Source: Bacteroidota bacterium
Lineage (GTDB): Bacteria; Bacteroidota; Bacteroidia; Chitinophagales; Chitinophagaceae
Direction of reading: 5' to 3'
NCBI GenBank assembly: GCA_016711825.1
Contig: JADJSG010000007.1
Location: forward strand, 1-64,000
DNA length: 64,000 bases
The notes under the pieces are model-generated. The model saw only the letters and a list, made by a program, of their open reading frames with translations. It made no database searches and was not told where the DNA came from. Each line of letters begins with the position of its first letter. Position 1 is the first letter of the stretch. Position numbers and translations under genes: made by a program. Shown piece by piece: positions 28,406 to 37,055 of the stretch.

Positions 28406-29944
28406 TTATAAAGGTATATTGCCATGCTTTTTCTTAGGCAGGTTACAAACTTTATTTTCAAGCATTTTAAACACTTTCATTAATTTAATCCGAGTGTCTT
28501 CAGGCTGAATAATTTCGTCAATAAACCCTCTTGCAGCTGCACCATAAGGGTTTGCAAATTTATCGGCATATTCCTTTACTTTTTCATTGAGTTTTGCTTC
28601 AGCATCATCAGCCTGTTCAATCTCTTTTTTGAAAATGATTTCAACGGCACCCTTAGCACCCATTACTGCTATTTCAGCATTGGGGAAAGCAAAATTCATA
28701 TCTGCTCCAATATGTTTTGAATTCATTACATCATAGGCGCCTCCATATGCTTTGCGGGTGATTACTGTCACTTTAGGCACTGTGGCTTCACTAAATGCAT
28801 AAAGTAGTTTGGCCCCATTGGTGATGATGCCATTCCATTCTTGATCGGTACCAGGCAAAAATCCGGGCACATCAACCAAAACCAATAAAGGAATATTGAA
28901 AGCATCGCAAAAGCGAACAAAGCGGGCCCCTTTTTTACTGGAGTTATTGTCTAATACACCAGCCATCACGGCCGGTTGGTTAGCTACAATGCCTATGCTA
29001 CGACCTCCTAATCGGGCAAATCCGACAATGATACTTTCGGCATAATTTTTATGAACTTCCATAAAACTATCATGATCACAAACCTGTGTAATCACTTCTT
29101 TCATATCGTAAGGCTGGTTGGGATTTTCCGGTATCAGTACATTCAGTTTTTCTCTTTTTTCATTGGCTGCCTGATACTCATAGATGGGTGCATCTTCTTC
29201 GCAATTTTGCGGCATATAGCTCAGCAGTTCTTTTATTTGATTGATGCAGGCTACTTCATTAACACAAGCAAAATGGGTAACACCGCTTTTACTTGCATGG
29301 GTATCTGCACCGCCTAGCTCTTCACTCGTAATTTCTTCATGAGTAACTGTTTTCACAACATTAGGGCCAGTTACAAACATATAAGACGATTGTTCAACCA
29401 TCAATATAAAATCGGTAATGGCAGGGGAGTAGACCGCCCCTCCGGCACAAGGCCCCATGATGGCAGAAATTTGGGGAATCACACCTGAAGCCCTTGTATT
29501 ACGATAAAAAATATCGGCATAACCACCTAAACTCACCACACCTTCTTGAATTCGAGCACCACCACTGTCATTGAGTCCAATTACAGGAGCGCCATTTTGC
29601 AAAGCAAGATCCATGATTTTACATATTTTTTCGGCATGAGTTTCGCTTAAACTACCACCAAATACCGTAAAATCTTGGGAAAAAACATACACTAATCTAC
29701 CATTGACAGTACCATAACCAGTCACCACACCATCGCCCAGATATTGTTCTTTTTCCATCCCGAAATCGGTACTTCTATGGGTGACAAACATACCAATTTC
29801 CTCAAATGAATTTTCATCCATCAAGAGGGCAATTCTTTCACGGGCTGTTAATTTGCCTTTGTTATGTTGCGCTTTAATTCTAGCCTCTCCACCACCTTTA
29901 ACAGCAGTTGCCATTTTAGTTTGTAATATGTCATTCTTATTCAT
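28406..29944 (-). CDS. acyl-CoA carboxylase beta (carboxyltransferase) subunit
   Basis: 512 residues from ATG 29944 (MNKNDILQTKMATAVKGGGE); a longer frame to 30004 adds 20 hydrophobic residues with no support. Carboxyltransferase family motifs: GKLTARERIALLMD, GARIQEGVVSLGGYADIF, GPCAGGAVYSPAITDF with a crotonase-type oxyanion hole, and in the second half VDVPGFLPGTDQEWNGIITNGAKLLYA and RKAYGGAYDVMNSKHIGAD. It transfers CO2 from biotin to propionyl-CoA or a similar acyl-CoA, or works as a methylmalonyl-CoA decarboxylase subunit. The biotin carboxylase and biotin carrier subunits are not adjacent, so the exact substrate is open. Confidence 0.92.
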   Translation of the reverse strand: MNKNDILQTKMATAVKGGGEARIKAQHNKGKLTARERIALLMDENSFEEIGMFVTHRSTDFGMEKEQYLGDGVVTGYGTVNGRLVYVFSQDFTVFGGSLSETHAEKICKIMDLALQNGAPVIGLNDSGGARIQEGVVSLGGYADIFYRNTRASGVIPQISAIMGPCAGGAVYSPAITDFILMVEQSSYMFVTGPNVVKTVTHEEITSEELGGADTHASKSGVTHFACVNEVACINQIKELLSYMPQNCEEDAPIYEYQAANEKREKLNVLIPENPNQPYDMKEVITQVCDHDSFMEVHKNYAESIIVGFARLGGRSIGIVANQPAVMAGVLDNNSSKKGARFVRFCDAFNIPLLVLVDVPGFLPGTDQEWNGIITNGAKLLYAFSEATVPKVTVITRKAYGGAYDVMNSKHIGADMNFAFPNAEIAVMGAKGAVEIIFKKEIEQADDAEAKLNEKVKEYADKFANPYGAAARGFIDEIIQPEDTRIKLMKVFKMLENKVCNLPKKKHGNIPL

Positions 29945-30147
29945 CTGACAAATATAAAGAGTGAATAGAATTGATGTTATAATTTTTTTGGATAATCCAA
30001 TCAAATTGTATTTCTTTACCTTTATGTTAAAGGTTCATGGATGAACAAATCATGAATTAGGGTTCGGTTAAGGGCGTACCTATGAAGCACAAAAGCATTT
30101 TTTTAACAAATAGACCCTTAAAAACCCCATTATATTATAAAAATATC

Positions 30148-30179
30148 TTTTATAATTCAAAATAATTATTCTACCTTTG
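30148..30179 (+). promoter_or_regulatory. promoter of the infA-rplQ ribosomal operon
   Basis: TACCTTTG at 30172-30179 is an exact Bacteroidota -7 element; TTTT at 30148-30151 serves as the -33 region with a spacer of 20 bases. It lies 17 bases before infA. The gene to the left runs the other way. Confidence 0.7.
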
Positions 30180-30196
30180 CACCTCTTAAAAAAAAT

Positions 30197-30415
30197 ATGG
30201 GTAAACAACCACTGATTAAACAAGACGGAGTGATTACAGAAGCTTTGAGTAACGCCATGTTTCGTGTTCGTCTTGAAAATGGTCATGAAATTATTTCTAC
30301 CATATCTGGCAAAATGAGAATGCATTATATTCGAATTGTACCTGGTGATAAAGTAGGAATAGAAATGAGCCCATATGATTTAACAAGAGGAAGAATTATA
30401 TTACGCTATAAATAA
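30197..30415 (+). CDS. infA: translation initiation factor IF-1
   Basis: 72 residues, the standard length, with the OB-fold S1-like pattern IKQDGVITEALSNAMFRVRLENGHEI and GKMRMHYIRIVPGDKVGIEMSPYDLTRGRI. It binds the A site of the 30S subunit during initiation. It is the first gene of the unit infA-rpmJ-rpsM-rpsK-rpsD-rpoA-rplQ and has its own promoter. Confidence 0.98.
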   Translation: MGKQPLIKQDGVITEALSNAMFRVRLENGHEIISTISGKMRMHYIRIVPGDKVGIEMSPYDLTRGRIILRYK

Positions 30416-30421
30416 AACAAC

Positions 30422-30538
30422 ATGAAAGTAAGAGCAGCCATAAAAAAACGTAGTGCAGATTGTAAAATCGTACGTAGAAAAGGTAAACTATTTATTATTA
30501 ACAAAAAAAATCCTAGGTTTAAACAACGTCAAGGGTAA
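30422..30538 (+). CDS. rpmJ: 50S ribosomal protein L36
   Basis: 38 residues: MKVRAAIKKRSADCKIVRRKG, then LFIINKKNPRFKQRQG. It is the short basic L36. Of the four zinc-ribbon residues only one Cys is kept (in ADCKIV), so this is the zinc-free (C-minus) form seen in many Bacteroidota. It begins six bases after infA. Confidence 0.95.
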   Translation: MKVRAAIKKRSADCKIVRRKGKLFIINKKNPRFKQRQG

Positions 30539-30580
30539 TCAACAATTAAAATTTATAAATTAAAAATTCATAATTAACAA

Positions 30581-30961
30581 ATGGCTCGTATTTCAGGTAT
30601 AGATTTACCAAAAAACAAAAGAGGAGAAATTGGACTTACCTACATATATGGTATAGGCAAATCAACTGCTCAAGACATATTAGGAAAAGCAGGGATTGAT
30701 GTAAACAAGAAAGTGAAAGATTGGAATGATGAAGAACAAACAGCAATTCGTAACATCATCAATGCTGAAACGAAAGTAGAAGGTCAATTACGTTCAGAGG
30801 TACAAATGAGTATCAAACGCTTATTAGATATCGTTTGCTATCGCGGACTCCGTCATCGTAAAGGATTACCAGTAAGAGGTCAACGTACCAGAACTAACTC
30901 ACGTACTCGTAAAGGACGTCGTAAGACAGTAGCCGGTAAGAAAAAAGTAGCTAAAAAATAG
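30581..30961 (+). CDS. rpsM: 30S ribosomal protein S13
   Basis: 126 residues, starting MARISGIDLPKNKRGEIGLTYIYGIGKSTA and ending in the basic tail with GLPVRGQRTRTNSRTRKG, the S13 signature. It sits in the 30S head and touches L5 and tRNA. Order after rpmJ is conserved in bacteria. It is followed by a terminator-like hairpin before rpsK. Confidence 0.98.
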   Translation: MARISGIDLPKNKRGEIGLTYIYGIGKSTAQDILGKAGIDVNKKVKDWNDEEQTAIRNIINAETKVEGQLRSEVQMSIKRLLDIVCYRGLRHRKGLPVRGQRTRTNSRTRKGRRKTVAGKKKVAKK

Positions 30962-30968
30962 ATAATCT

Positions 30969-31000
30969 AATCAGTTCTTTATTAAAGGGACTGATTTTTT
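30969..31000 (+). terminator. terminator-like hairpin inside the ribosomal operon (rpsM-rpsK)
   Basis: AATCAGTTCTTT, loop ATT, then AAAGGGACTGATT and a T run that extends to 31000. The 12-base-pair stem includes two G-U pairs. It lies eight bases after the rpsM stop, within a unit whose later genes must also be expressed, so termination must be partial or controlled. Confidence 0.7.
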
Positions 31001-31027
31001 CATAAAAATTGGAATATTAAATAAACA

Positions 31028-31438
31028 ATGGCAAAAGGAAACCAACAACAAAACAGCGCAAAAGCAGCTGCAAAAAAAAGAATCGTAAAAGTAGATACAC
31101 ATGGTGATGTACATGTAACAGCTAGTTTCAACAATATCATTATTGTATATACAAATAAACAAGGACAAGTAATATCATGGAGTAGCGCAGGTAAAATGGG
31201 CTTTCGTGGTAGCAAAAAAAATACCCCATATGCGGCGCAACTAGCTTCTCAGGATGCTGGCAAAGTAGCTTTTGATGCAGGTATGAAAAAGGCAGATGTA
31301 TTTGTAAAAGGACCTGGTTCTGGTCGTGAAAGTGCTATCAGAGCCGTGTCTGGATCTGGTATTGAAGTAACATCTATATTTGATGTAACCCCACTTCCAC
31401 ACAACGGTTGTCGTCCTCCAAAGAAAAGAAGAGTATAA
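31028..31438 (+). CDS. rpsK: 30S ribosomal protein S11
   Basis: 136 residues with a Lys/Gln-rich N-terminus followed by the S11 core: GDVHVTASFNNIIIVYTN, SWSSAGKMGFRGSKKNTPYAAQ, VKGPGSGRESAIRAVSGSG and the C-terminal DVTPLPHNGCRPPKKRRV. It forms part of the 30S platform and contacts mRNA near the exit. The NG in PHNGC is the position where S11 carries isoaspartate in other bacteria. Confidence 0.98.
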   Translation: MAKGNQQQNSAKAAAKKRIVKVDTHGDVHVTASFNNIIIVYTNKQGQVISWSSAGKMGFRGSKKNTPYAAQLASQDAGKVAFDAGMKKADVFVKGPGSGRESAIRAVSGSGIEVTSIFDVTPLPHNGCRPPKKRRV

Positions 31439-31469
31439 AAATATTTATTCAAATTATTCATTCACATAG

Positions 31470-31511
31470 CTGGTTAAAATCTAAATTCGGATTTTATATG
31501 AGTTTAGCCAG
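31470..31511 (+). promoter_or_regulatory. possible RNA leader structure before rpsD
   Basis: CTGGTTAAA (31470-31478) can pair with TTTAGCCAG (31503-31511), and within it TAAAATC can pair with GATTTTA. The two helices share bases, so they exclude each other in part. No T run follows, so it is not a terminator. S4 controls the alpha operon in E. coli through a structured RNA (established knowledge); a similar role here is inference. Confidence 0.35.
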
Positions 31512-31538
31512 TTTAAAAACAAAAAAATCCAAAAAAAA

Positions 31539-32144
31539 ATGGCAAGATACACAGGACCAAAAACAAAGATTTGTAGAAAATTTGGCGAACCCATATTAGG
31601 TAACGGCAAATATCTTCAAAAAAACAGTAATCCTCCGGGACAACACGGAGCGAATCGTAAACGTAAGCAATTAAGTGAATATGCTTTACAATTGCATGAA
31701 AAACAAAAAGCCAAATACACTTATGGTGTATTAGAGCGTCGTTTTAGAAATACATTTGAAGAGGCAGCACGATTAAAAGGTGTAACAGGTGAAAACCTTA
31801 TCAGACTTCTTGAAGCCAGACTTGACAATACAGTATACCGTTTAGGTATTGCTGAATCAAGACCAGCTGCTAGACAGTTAGTTTCTCACAAACATATTAC
31901 CGTAAATGGTGAAGTTTGTAACATTCCTTCAGCAATTTTAAAACCAGGTGATGTAATCGGATTGAAAGATAAAAGTGCAGCTAATAATGCATTAGCAACC
32001 AGATCACGTGGTAAAGATCCAAAAATCAATTGGCTTGAGTGGAACGAAAAAGAAATGAAAGGTACTTATATAGCACATCCTGAAAGAGAAAGTGTTCCCG
32101 AAAATATCAAAGAACAACTTATTGTAGAATTGTATTCTAAATAA
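31539..32144 (+). CDS. rpsD: 30S ribosomal protein S4
   Basis: 201 residues with MARYTGPKTKICRKFGEPILG, GQHGANRKRKQLSEYALQLHEKQKAKYTYGVLERRF and an S4 RNA-binding domain, RLDNTVYRLGIAESRPAARQLVSHKHITVNG. S4 nucleates 30S assembly on 16S rRNA. The start at 31539 is chosen because it gives the standard N-terminus; an overlapping frame from 31408 is not real. Confidence 0.98.
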   Translation: MARYTGPKTKICRKFGEPILGNGKYLQKNSNPPGQHGANRKRKQLSEYALQLHEKQKAKYTYGVLERRFRNTFEEAARLKGVTGENLIRLLEARLDNTVYRLGIAESRPAARQLVSHKHITVNGEVCNIPSAILKPGDVIGLKDKSAANNALATRSRGKDPKINWLEWNEKEMKGTYIAHPERESVPENIKEQLIVELYSK

Positions 32145-32203
32145 TAAGCTTTTACCGACTGATATTTATTAAATTATTTTAAAACAAAAACAAAAAAAAT
32201 TAA

Positions 32204-33199
32204 ATGGCAATATTAAGTTTTCAAAAACCAGATAAAATTGTTCTGCAAAAAGCAACTGAATTTGAAGGTGTGTTTGAGTTTAAACCCCTTGAACCTGGAT
32301 TTGGTGTAACTGTAGGCAATTCATTACGCAGAGTATTGTTAAGTTCTTTAGAAGGATTCGCAATCAATGCTATAAAAATTGAAGGCGTAGATCATGAATT
32401 TACTACAATAAAAGGTGTAACAGAAGACGTTACTGAGTTGATACTCAACCTAAAACAAATAAGATTTAAGAAAAAAGTAGATACTGAAATCTCTAATGAA
32501 AGACTAGAAATAGTGATCAAAGGGAAAGAACAATTTACAGCAGGAATGATAGGAGAGGTGACCAACAACTTTGAAATAACCAATCCTGATTTAGTGATTT
32601 GCAATATGAATAGCAGCAACACTTTGAAAATTGAATTGAGTATTGTAAAAGGACGTGGATATGTACCCGCTGACGAAAACAAAACCAGAGAATTTTCATT
32701 AGGCTGGATAGCTACTGATAGTATTTTTACCCCTATCAAAAACGTAAAATATGCTATTGAAAACACCCGTGTTGAACAAAGAACTGATTTTGAAAAATTG
32801 ATTCTTGAAGTAACTACTGACGGTACTATTCATCCTGAAGATGCAGTAAAGCAAGCTTCACGCATTATGATACAGCATCTAATGTTGATTACAGACGAAA
32901 ATATTACGTTTGATACAGGTACTTCTGAAAAACATGATGTAGTTGACGAACAAACATTAAAATTACGTCAGATTTTAAAAACACCTTTAGAAGATTTAGA
33001 TTTATCAGTAAGAGCGTTCAACTGCTTGAAAGCTGCTAAAATCAACAGTTTAAGTGAATTAGTTCAATACGAACAAGATGAATTGATGAAATTTAGAAAC
33101 TTTGGACAAAAATCATTATCAGAAATCGAACAAGTTTTGATAGATAGAGGACTTGGTTTTGGCATGGATTTATCAAAAATTAACTTAGACGACCTATAA
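32204..33199 (+). CDS. rpoA: RNA polymerase alpha subunit
   Basis: 331 residues. The N-terminal assembly domain shows FEFKPLEPGFGVTVGNSLRRVLLSSLEG and ATDSIFTPIKNVKYAIENTRV; the C-terminal domain that touches UP elements and activators shows LDLSVRAFNCLKAAKINSLSELV and LMKFRNFGQKSLSEIEQVL. A normal-length alpha subunit between rpsD and rplQ. Confidence 0.98.
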   Translation: MAILSFQKPDKIVLQKATEFEGVFEFKPLEPGFGVTVGNSLRRVLLSSLEGFAINAIKIEGVDHEFTTIKGVTEDVTELILNLKQIRFKKKVDTEISNERLEIVIKGKEQFTAGMIGEVTNNFEITNPDLVICNMNSSNTLKIELSIVKGRGYVPADENKTREFSLGWIATDSIFTPIKNVKYAIENTRVEQRTDFEKLILEVTTDGTIHPEDAVKQASRIMIQHLMLITDENITFDTGTSEKHDVVDEQTLKLRQILKTPLEDLDLSVRAFNCLKAAKINSLSELVQYEQDELMKFRNFGQKSLSEIEQVLIDRGLGFGMDLSKINLDDL

Positions 33200-33249
33200 A
33201 ATATTAATAATATCAGATTTTTAATTAAAAATCTACAAACAATTGTAAC

Positions 33250-33822
33250 ATGAGACACGGTGTAAAAACAAATCACTTAGGACGTAAAACTCCACATAGA
33301 AAAGCCTTAATGAGAAATATGGCTATTGCGTTGATCGAACATAAACGCATCACAACTACTTTAGCTAAAGCGAAAGCTTTGCGTGTATTTGTAGAACCTT
33401 TGCTTACAAAGGCCAAAAAAGATGACATGAACAACAGAAGAGTTGTTTTTAGTTATTTACAAAACAAAGAAGCGATTAAAGAATTATTTGATATCATTAG
33501 TCTTAAAATAGCTGACCGTCCAGGTGGCTATACAAGAATCATCAAATTAGAAAGAAGATTAGGAGATGCTGCGGATATGGCATTGATAGAACTTGTAGAT
33601 TATAATGAAATCTATAATACTACAACTACAGTAGGTGAAGAGAAGAAGAAAACGCGTAGAGGTCGTGTTAAAAAAACAACGACTGAAGCACCTGTAGCAG
33701 CAGCGACTCCGGTAACAGCAGCAACAGAAGTTGAAACTCCAGTTGTAGAAGATACCATAGCTTCAACAGAAACTCCTGCAGCTGAATCTACAACAGATAC
33801 AACTGAAGAAGCAAGTGCTTAA
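33250..33822 (+). CDS. rplQ: 50S ribosomal protein L17 with long acidic tail
   Basis: 190 residues. The L17 core covers about 1-120: MRHGVKTNHLGRKTPHRKALMRNMAIALIEHKRI and DRPGGYTRIIKLERRLGDAADMALIELVDY. After a basic linker, about 65 residues rich in Ala, Thr, Glu, Pro and Val follow, a tail typical of Bacteroidota L17 and low in complexity. It is the last gene of the operon, closed by a terminator. Confidence 0.97.
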   Translation: MRHGVKTNHLGRKTPHRKALMRNMAIALIEHKRITTTLAKAKALRVFVEPLLTKAKKDDMNNRRVVFSYLQNKEAIKELFDIISLKIADRPGGYTRIIKLERRLGDAADMALIELVDYNEIYNTTTTVGEEKKKTRRGRVKKTTTEAPVAAATPVTAATEVETPVVEDTIASTETPAAESTTDTTEEASA

Positions 33823-33845
33823 TTCTTTTAAAAACATTTTATTAC

Positions 33846-33874
33846 AAAGCCAGAATTTATTCTGGCTTTTTTTA
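33846..33874 (+). terminator. intrinsic terminator of the ribosomal operon
   Basis: AAAGCCAGAA, loop TTTA, TTCTGGCTTT followed by T, 24 bases after the rplQ stop. Confidence 0.9.
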
Positions 33875-34111
33875 TTAAGTTCAGATGTCCTTTAAATAGA
33901 TATGAATTTCGAATAGATCAAAGGATGTAATATTTATTATTATATAAATAAATGAGTTAGTTAAAACTTTGATTAGATATTGTTTTGCATAATATAAAAT
34001 CCTTATTACTTTTAATCCTATAATTAATATTATGTTAAGTGAATAATAAATTAACCCCTACAATTTTTAAATATTTAAAAAAAGCAATATCTTGTTTTAA
34101 AATAAAATATT

Positions 34112-35116
34112 ATGCTTAAAAAATTACTTTACGGAATCATCATTTTACTCGTTGTCTATCTTGCTTTATGTTTTGCAGGTCCAAATAAAACATATGTAAT
34201 CGCCAAGAAAAATATTCAAGCTACTCCTGCTGCTATTTTTTCACAAATTGTTGAACTCAGAAATATGAAAAATTGGAGCAAATGGATTTTAGAAGATTCA
34301 TTGATCGAATTGACATACCCATCGCAAACTGCAGGTATCGGTGGAAGTTATTCATGGAAATCAAAAAAAAGTGGCGAAGGTTCAATGACCATCAAATCTC
34401 TCGAAACCAATAAAATGATTGCTTATGAATTGGCTATCAAAGACTGGAATACTGTATCAGATGTAAAAATGGATTTAACACCTGCAAATAACAGCGTAGA
34501 TGTGACCTGGACTTTAGAAGCCCAAAAAGAAACCCCTTTTTATTTCAGAGGAATGATGTTACTCATGAACATGAATGGAATGATAAAAAAAGATTTTGAG
34601 AAAGGACTTGAGAATCTATCTCAATACTTAAAAACAAATCCCAGCCTTGTTTCGCTTAATGGCTTTACGATACAAGAAAGCAATTTTAAAACAACTGATT
34701 ATCTTACAAAACGTGCTACGGTTAAAATGCAAGATATCCCTACATTTTTTGGCAACCATCTTCCCGAAATTGGTAAAGCTGCCGGATCTTCAATCGTAGG
34801 ATTTCCTTGCGGTATTTTTTGGAAATGGGACGAAGCCAGTATGACCACTGATATGGCTGCTGCCATGCCTGTTTCTAGCAAAAACATCAGCAATGAAACC
34901 TACTCAGTAATCAATTTACCCAATAGCAAAGAGTATGTTTTAAACTATTATGGTGCTTATGATAAAATGAAACTGGCTTATGAATCGATGGATTCAGTGA
35001 TAAAAATGAATGGATATGCGAACCCTGAAACGGTGATTGAAGAATACATTACTGACCCTATGGTAGAAAAAGATACTTCGAAATGGTTAACTAAAATTCA
35101 TTTTCTAGTAAAATAA
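34112..35116 (+). CDS. SRPBCC (START-like) domain plus GyrI-like domain protein
   Basis: 334 residues. An N-terminal membrane anchor (LLYGIIILLVVYLALCF) precedes an SRPBCC ligand-binding domain at about 25-175 (KNIQATPAAIFSQIVELRNMKNWSKW; GSYSWKSKKSGEGSMTI; VDVTWTLEAQKETPFYFRGM) and a GyrI/SOUL-like effector-binding domain at about 180-334 (VLNYYGAYDKMKLAYESMDSVI and a final WLTKIHFLVK). This two-domain layout is common in Bacteroidota, but its ligand and role are not known to me. It is monocistronic, after an AT-rich gap of 288 bases with nothing else recognised. Confidence 0.82.
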   Translation: MLKKLLYGIIILLVVYLALCFAGPNKTYVIAKKNIQATPAAIFSQIVELRNMKNWSKWILEDSLIELTYPSQTAGIGGSYSWKSKKSGEGSMTIKSLETNKMIAYELAIKDWNTVSDVKMDLTPANNSVDVTWTLEAQKETPFYFRGMMLLMNMNGMIKKDFEKGLENLSQYLKTNPSLVSLNGFTIQESNFKTTDYLTKRATVKMQDIPTFFGNHLPEIGKAAGSSIVGFPCGIFWKWDEASMTTDMAAAMPVSSKNISNETYSVINLPNSKEYVLNYYGAYDKMKLAYESMDSVIKMNGYANPETVIEEYITDPMVEKDTSKWLTKIHFLVK

Positions 35117-35226
35117 AGCCTGGCATCAGAAACTCAATGTAAACATATCCCAAATGTATTTAGTAATTCAAGTACATTCGGCGTTTAAATAAATACTTAC
35201 ATTAATTAATCATAAAGTATTGAAAA

Positions 35227-35823
35227 TCAATGCAAATCAGATGAAATAAGTCGGAGAAATTCAGACCTTGTTTTATCTTTTTCAAATTCACCATAAAATG
35301 CTGAAGTGGTCGTCGCAGAGTTTTGTTTCTGTACCCCTCTCATCATCATACATAAATGTTTGGCTTCGATTACCACAGCTACCCCAAGTGGATTTAATGC
35401 TTCAGTTACTGCATCTAGTATTTGATGTGTCATACGTTCCTGAACTTGTAATCGTCTTGCAAAACAATCCACTACCCTGGCCAACTTACTCAATCCGGTA
35501 ATATAACCATTTGGAATATAGGCAATATGAGCTTTGCCAAAAAATGGCAACATATGATGTTCACACATTGAATACAATTCAATGTCTTTAACAATGACCA
35601 TTTCGCTGTAGCTTTCCTTAAATTTTGCAGAGTTAATGATTTCAACTGCATCCATTTTGTATCCCTGGGTTAAAAATAGATTTGATTTAGCTACTCGCAT
35701 CGGTGTTTTTTCTAAACCCTCTCTTGTTACATCTTCACCCAACATTTCAAGCACATGCTGATAATTGTTCGCTAATTGATGTAAGGTCGTTTCGTCGTAA
35801 TGTTCTGATTTTTTGTATGGCAT
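35227..35823 (-). CDS. folE: GTP cyclohydrolase I
   Basis: 198 residues. It turns GTP into 7,8-dihydroneopterin triphosphate, the entry step to folate, biopterin and queuosine. Zinc and active-site residues are visible in ELYSMCEHHMLPFFGKAHIAYIP (Cys and His ligands) and in QVQERMTHQI, with the second Cys in AKHLCMMMRGVQKQNS. The N-terminal helix LANNYQHVLEMLGED and REGLEKTPMRVAK are typical. The PTPS-family gene lies just upstream, ten bases away on the same strand, so the two are cotranscribed and act in sequence. Confidence 0.96.
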   Translation of the reverse strand: MPYKKSEHYDETTLHQLANNYQHVLEMLGEDVTREGLEKTPMRVAKSNLFLTQGYKMDAVEIINSAKFKESYSEMVIVKDIELYSMCEHHMLPFFGKAHIAYIPNGYITGLSKLARVVDCFARRLQVQERMTHQILDAVTEALNPLGVAVVIEAKHLCMMMRGVQKQNSATTTSAFYGEFEKDKTRSEFLRLISSDLH

Positions 35824-35833
35824 ATCTTATTTT

Positions 35834-36247
35834 TTATTCTCCAAAATATTCAACGTAAATACTTTTGGTTTCAATTAATTTTATACAATGTAATGTGGAG
35901 CCTTCATTTTTGATTACTTCAAAAAGTTCGTTCCAAATAGCAATGGCAAAGTTTTCAGCAGATGTAAATACATCTTTCATAAACGGTACATCAATGTTTA
36001 AATTACAATGGTCTACTTTCTCAATAACATGATCTTTCACCAAATCGCCAAGTTTTTTTGCATTCATAACAAATCCTGTATCAGGATGTGGGTCCCCTTT
36101 TACAGTAATATGAAGCTCATAATTATGTCCATGAAAATTTTCATTGGCACATTTACCAAATACTTCTTTATTTTTCTCTGCCGTCCAATTTGGATTCCAA
36201 AGTTTGTGTGCAGCATTAAAATGTTCTATTCTTGTAGTGTATACCAT
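35834..36247 (-). CDS. 6-pyruvoyl-tetrahydropterin synthase/QueD family enzyme
   Basis: 137 residues. Uses 7,8-dihydroneopterin triphosphate, the FolE product. Zinc His ligands are in FNAAHKL and FHGHNYEL; the catalytic Cys is in GKCANENFHGH; the Asp/His pair in KVDHCNLN; and the substrate-anchoring Glu in LIETKSIYVEY. The spacing from Cys to HGH is five residues, as in 6-pyruvoyl-tetrahydropterin synthase (PTPS-II), not the three typical of E. coli QueD. Either biopterin-type or queuosine synthesis is possible, so I give no gene symbol. It lies upstream of folE in one unit. Confidence 0.9.
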   Translation of the reverse strand: MVYTTRIEHFNAAHKLWNPNWTAEKNKEVFGKCANENFHGHNYELHITVKGDPHPDTGFVMNAKKLGDLVKDHVIEKVDHCNLNIDVPFMKDVFTSAENFAIAIWNELFEVIKNEGSTLHCIKLIETKSIYVEYFGE

Positions 36248-36426
36248 ATTTGTTGTAATCTATGCAAAGGTAATTACTTACAATTGATTCAGTCGACTTT
36301 TCCTTTTGCTCATGCAAAGAACGCTACATTCTATGTATTTTTTTCTTACTCTTTCAACATAGTCTATCAATAATACCGATGAAACAAAAGTTTTTTCAAT
36401 CCATTAATTTGTGTAAACTTTGTACC

Positions 36427-37053
36427 ATGAATATTGTTCTCGTGGCTGCAACTGCATTTGAATTAGAAGCTTTTAAAAGTTTGCCCGCTACATCTCATAA
36501 CATTTCACTTAAAGTACACGAAATCGGTATGATGGCCGCTACCTTTCATTTACAACAAATTGCAGCACAACAACCCGATTTAATCATACAATGTGGCATA
36601 GCAGGTAGTTATCATGATCATCTTGCAATCGGTGAAACAGTAGTAGTAGCAAATGACACAACCGATATAGGGGCCGAAAATCAAGATCATTTGTTAAGCC
36701 TCTTTGATTTGAATCTGCAACAAGCTGATCAGCTGCCCTTTGTGCAACAACTACTCCCCTGCCCATTTTTAAATACTTTTGATACAGGTCTTCAAAAAGT
36801 AAATGCGCTAAGCGTTAATTGTGCTTCTGGCACAGCATTAACCATACAAAAAAGAAAAACAAAATACCATGCATCGATAGAAACCATGGAGGGTGCGGCC
36901 TTGCATTATGTAGGCTTAATGACCCAAATCCCTTTTTTACAAATTAAAACAATTTCAAACCTGGTAACAATTCGAAATCGCGCTGACTGGGATGTTGCTT
37001 TGGCATTGGCCAATAATGCGACTGAAATAAAAAAAATAATAACTACACTTTAA
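36427..37053 (+). CDS. mqnB: futalosine hydrolase
   Basis: 208 residues from ATG 36427 (MNIVLVAATAFELEAF). A longer reading from 36379 adds 16 residues before the conserved start and is less likely. It is a nucleoside-phosphorylase-fold hydrolase that splits futalosine into hypoxanthine and dehypoxanthine futalosine in the alternative menaquinone route. Motifs: LIIQCGIAGSY, ETMEGAALHYVGLMTQIPFLQIKTISNLV with the ME/Glu contacts to the ribose. It is followed two bases later by mqnD, so the two genes of one pathway are together. Confidence 0.92.
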   Translation: MNIVLVAATAFELEAFKSLPATSHNISLKVHEIGMMAATFHLQQIAAQQPDLIIQCGIAGSYHDHLAIGETVVVANDTTDIGAENQDHLLSLFDLNLQQADQLPFVQQLLPCPFLNTFDTGLQKVNALSVNCASGTALTIQKRKTKYHASIETMEGAALHYVGLMTQIPFLQIKTISNLVTIRNRADWDVALALANNATEIKKIITTL

Positions 37054-37055
37054 AC

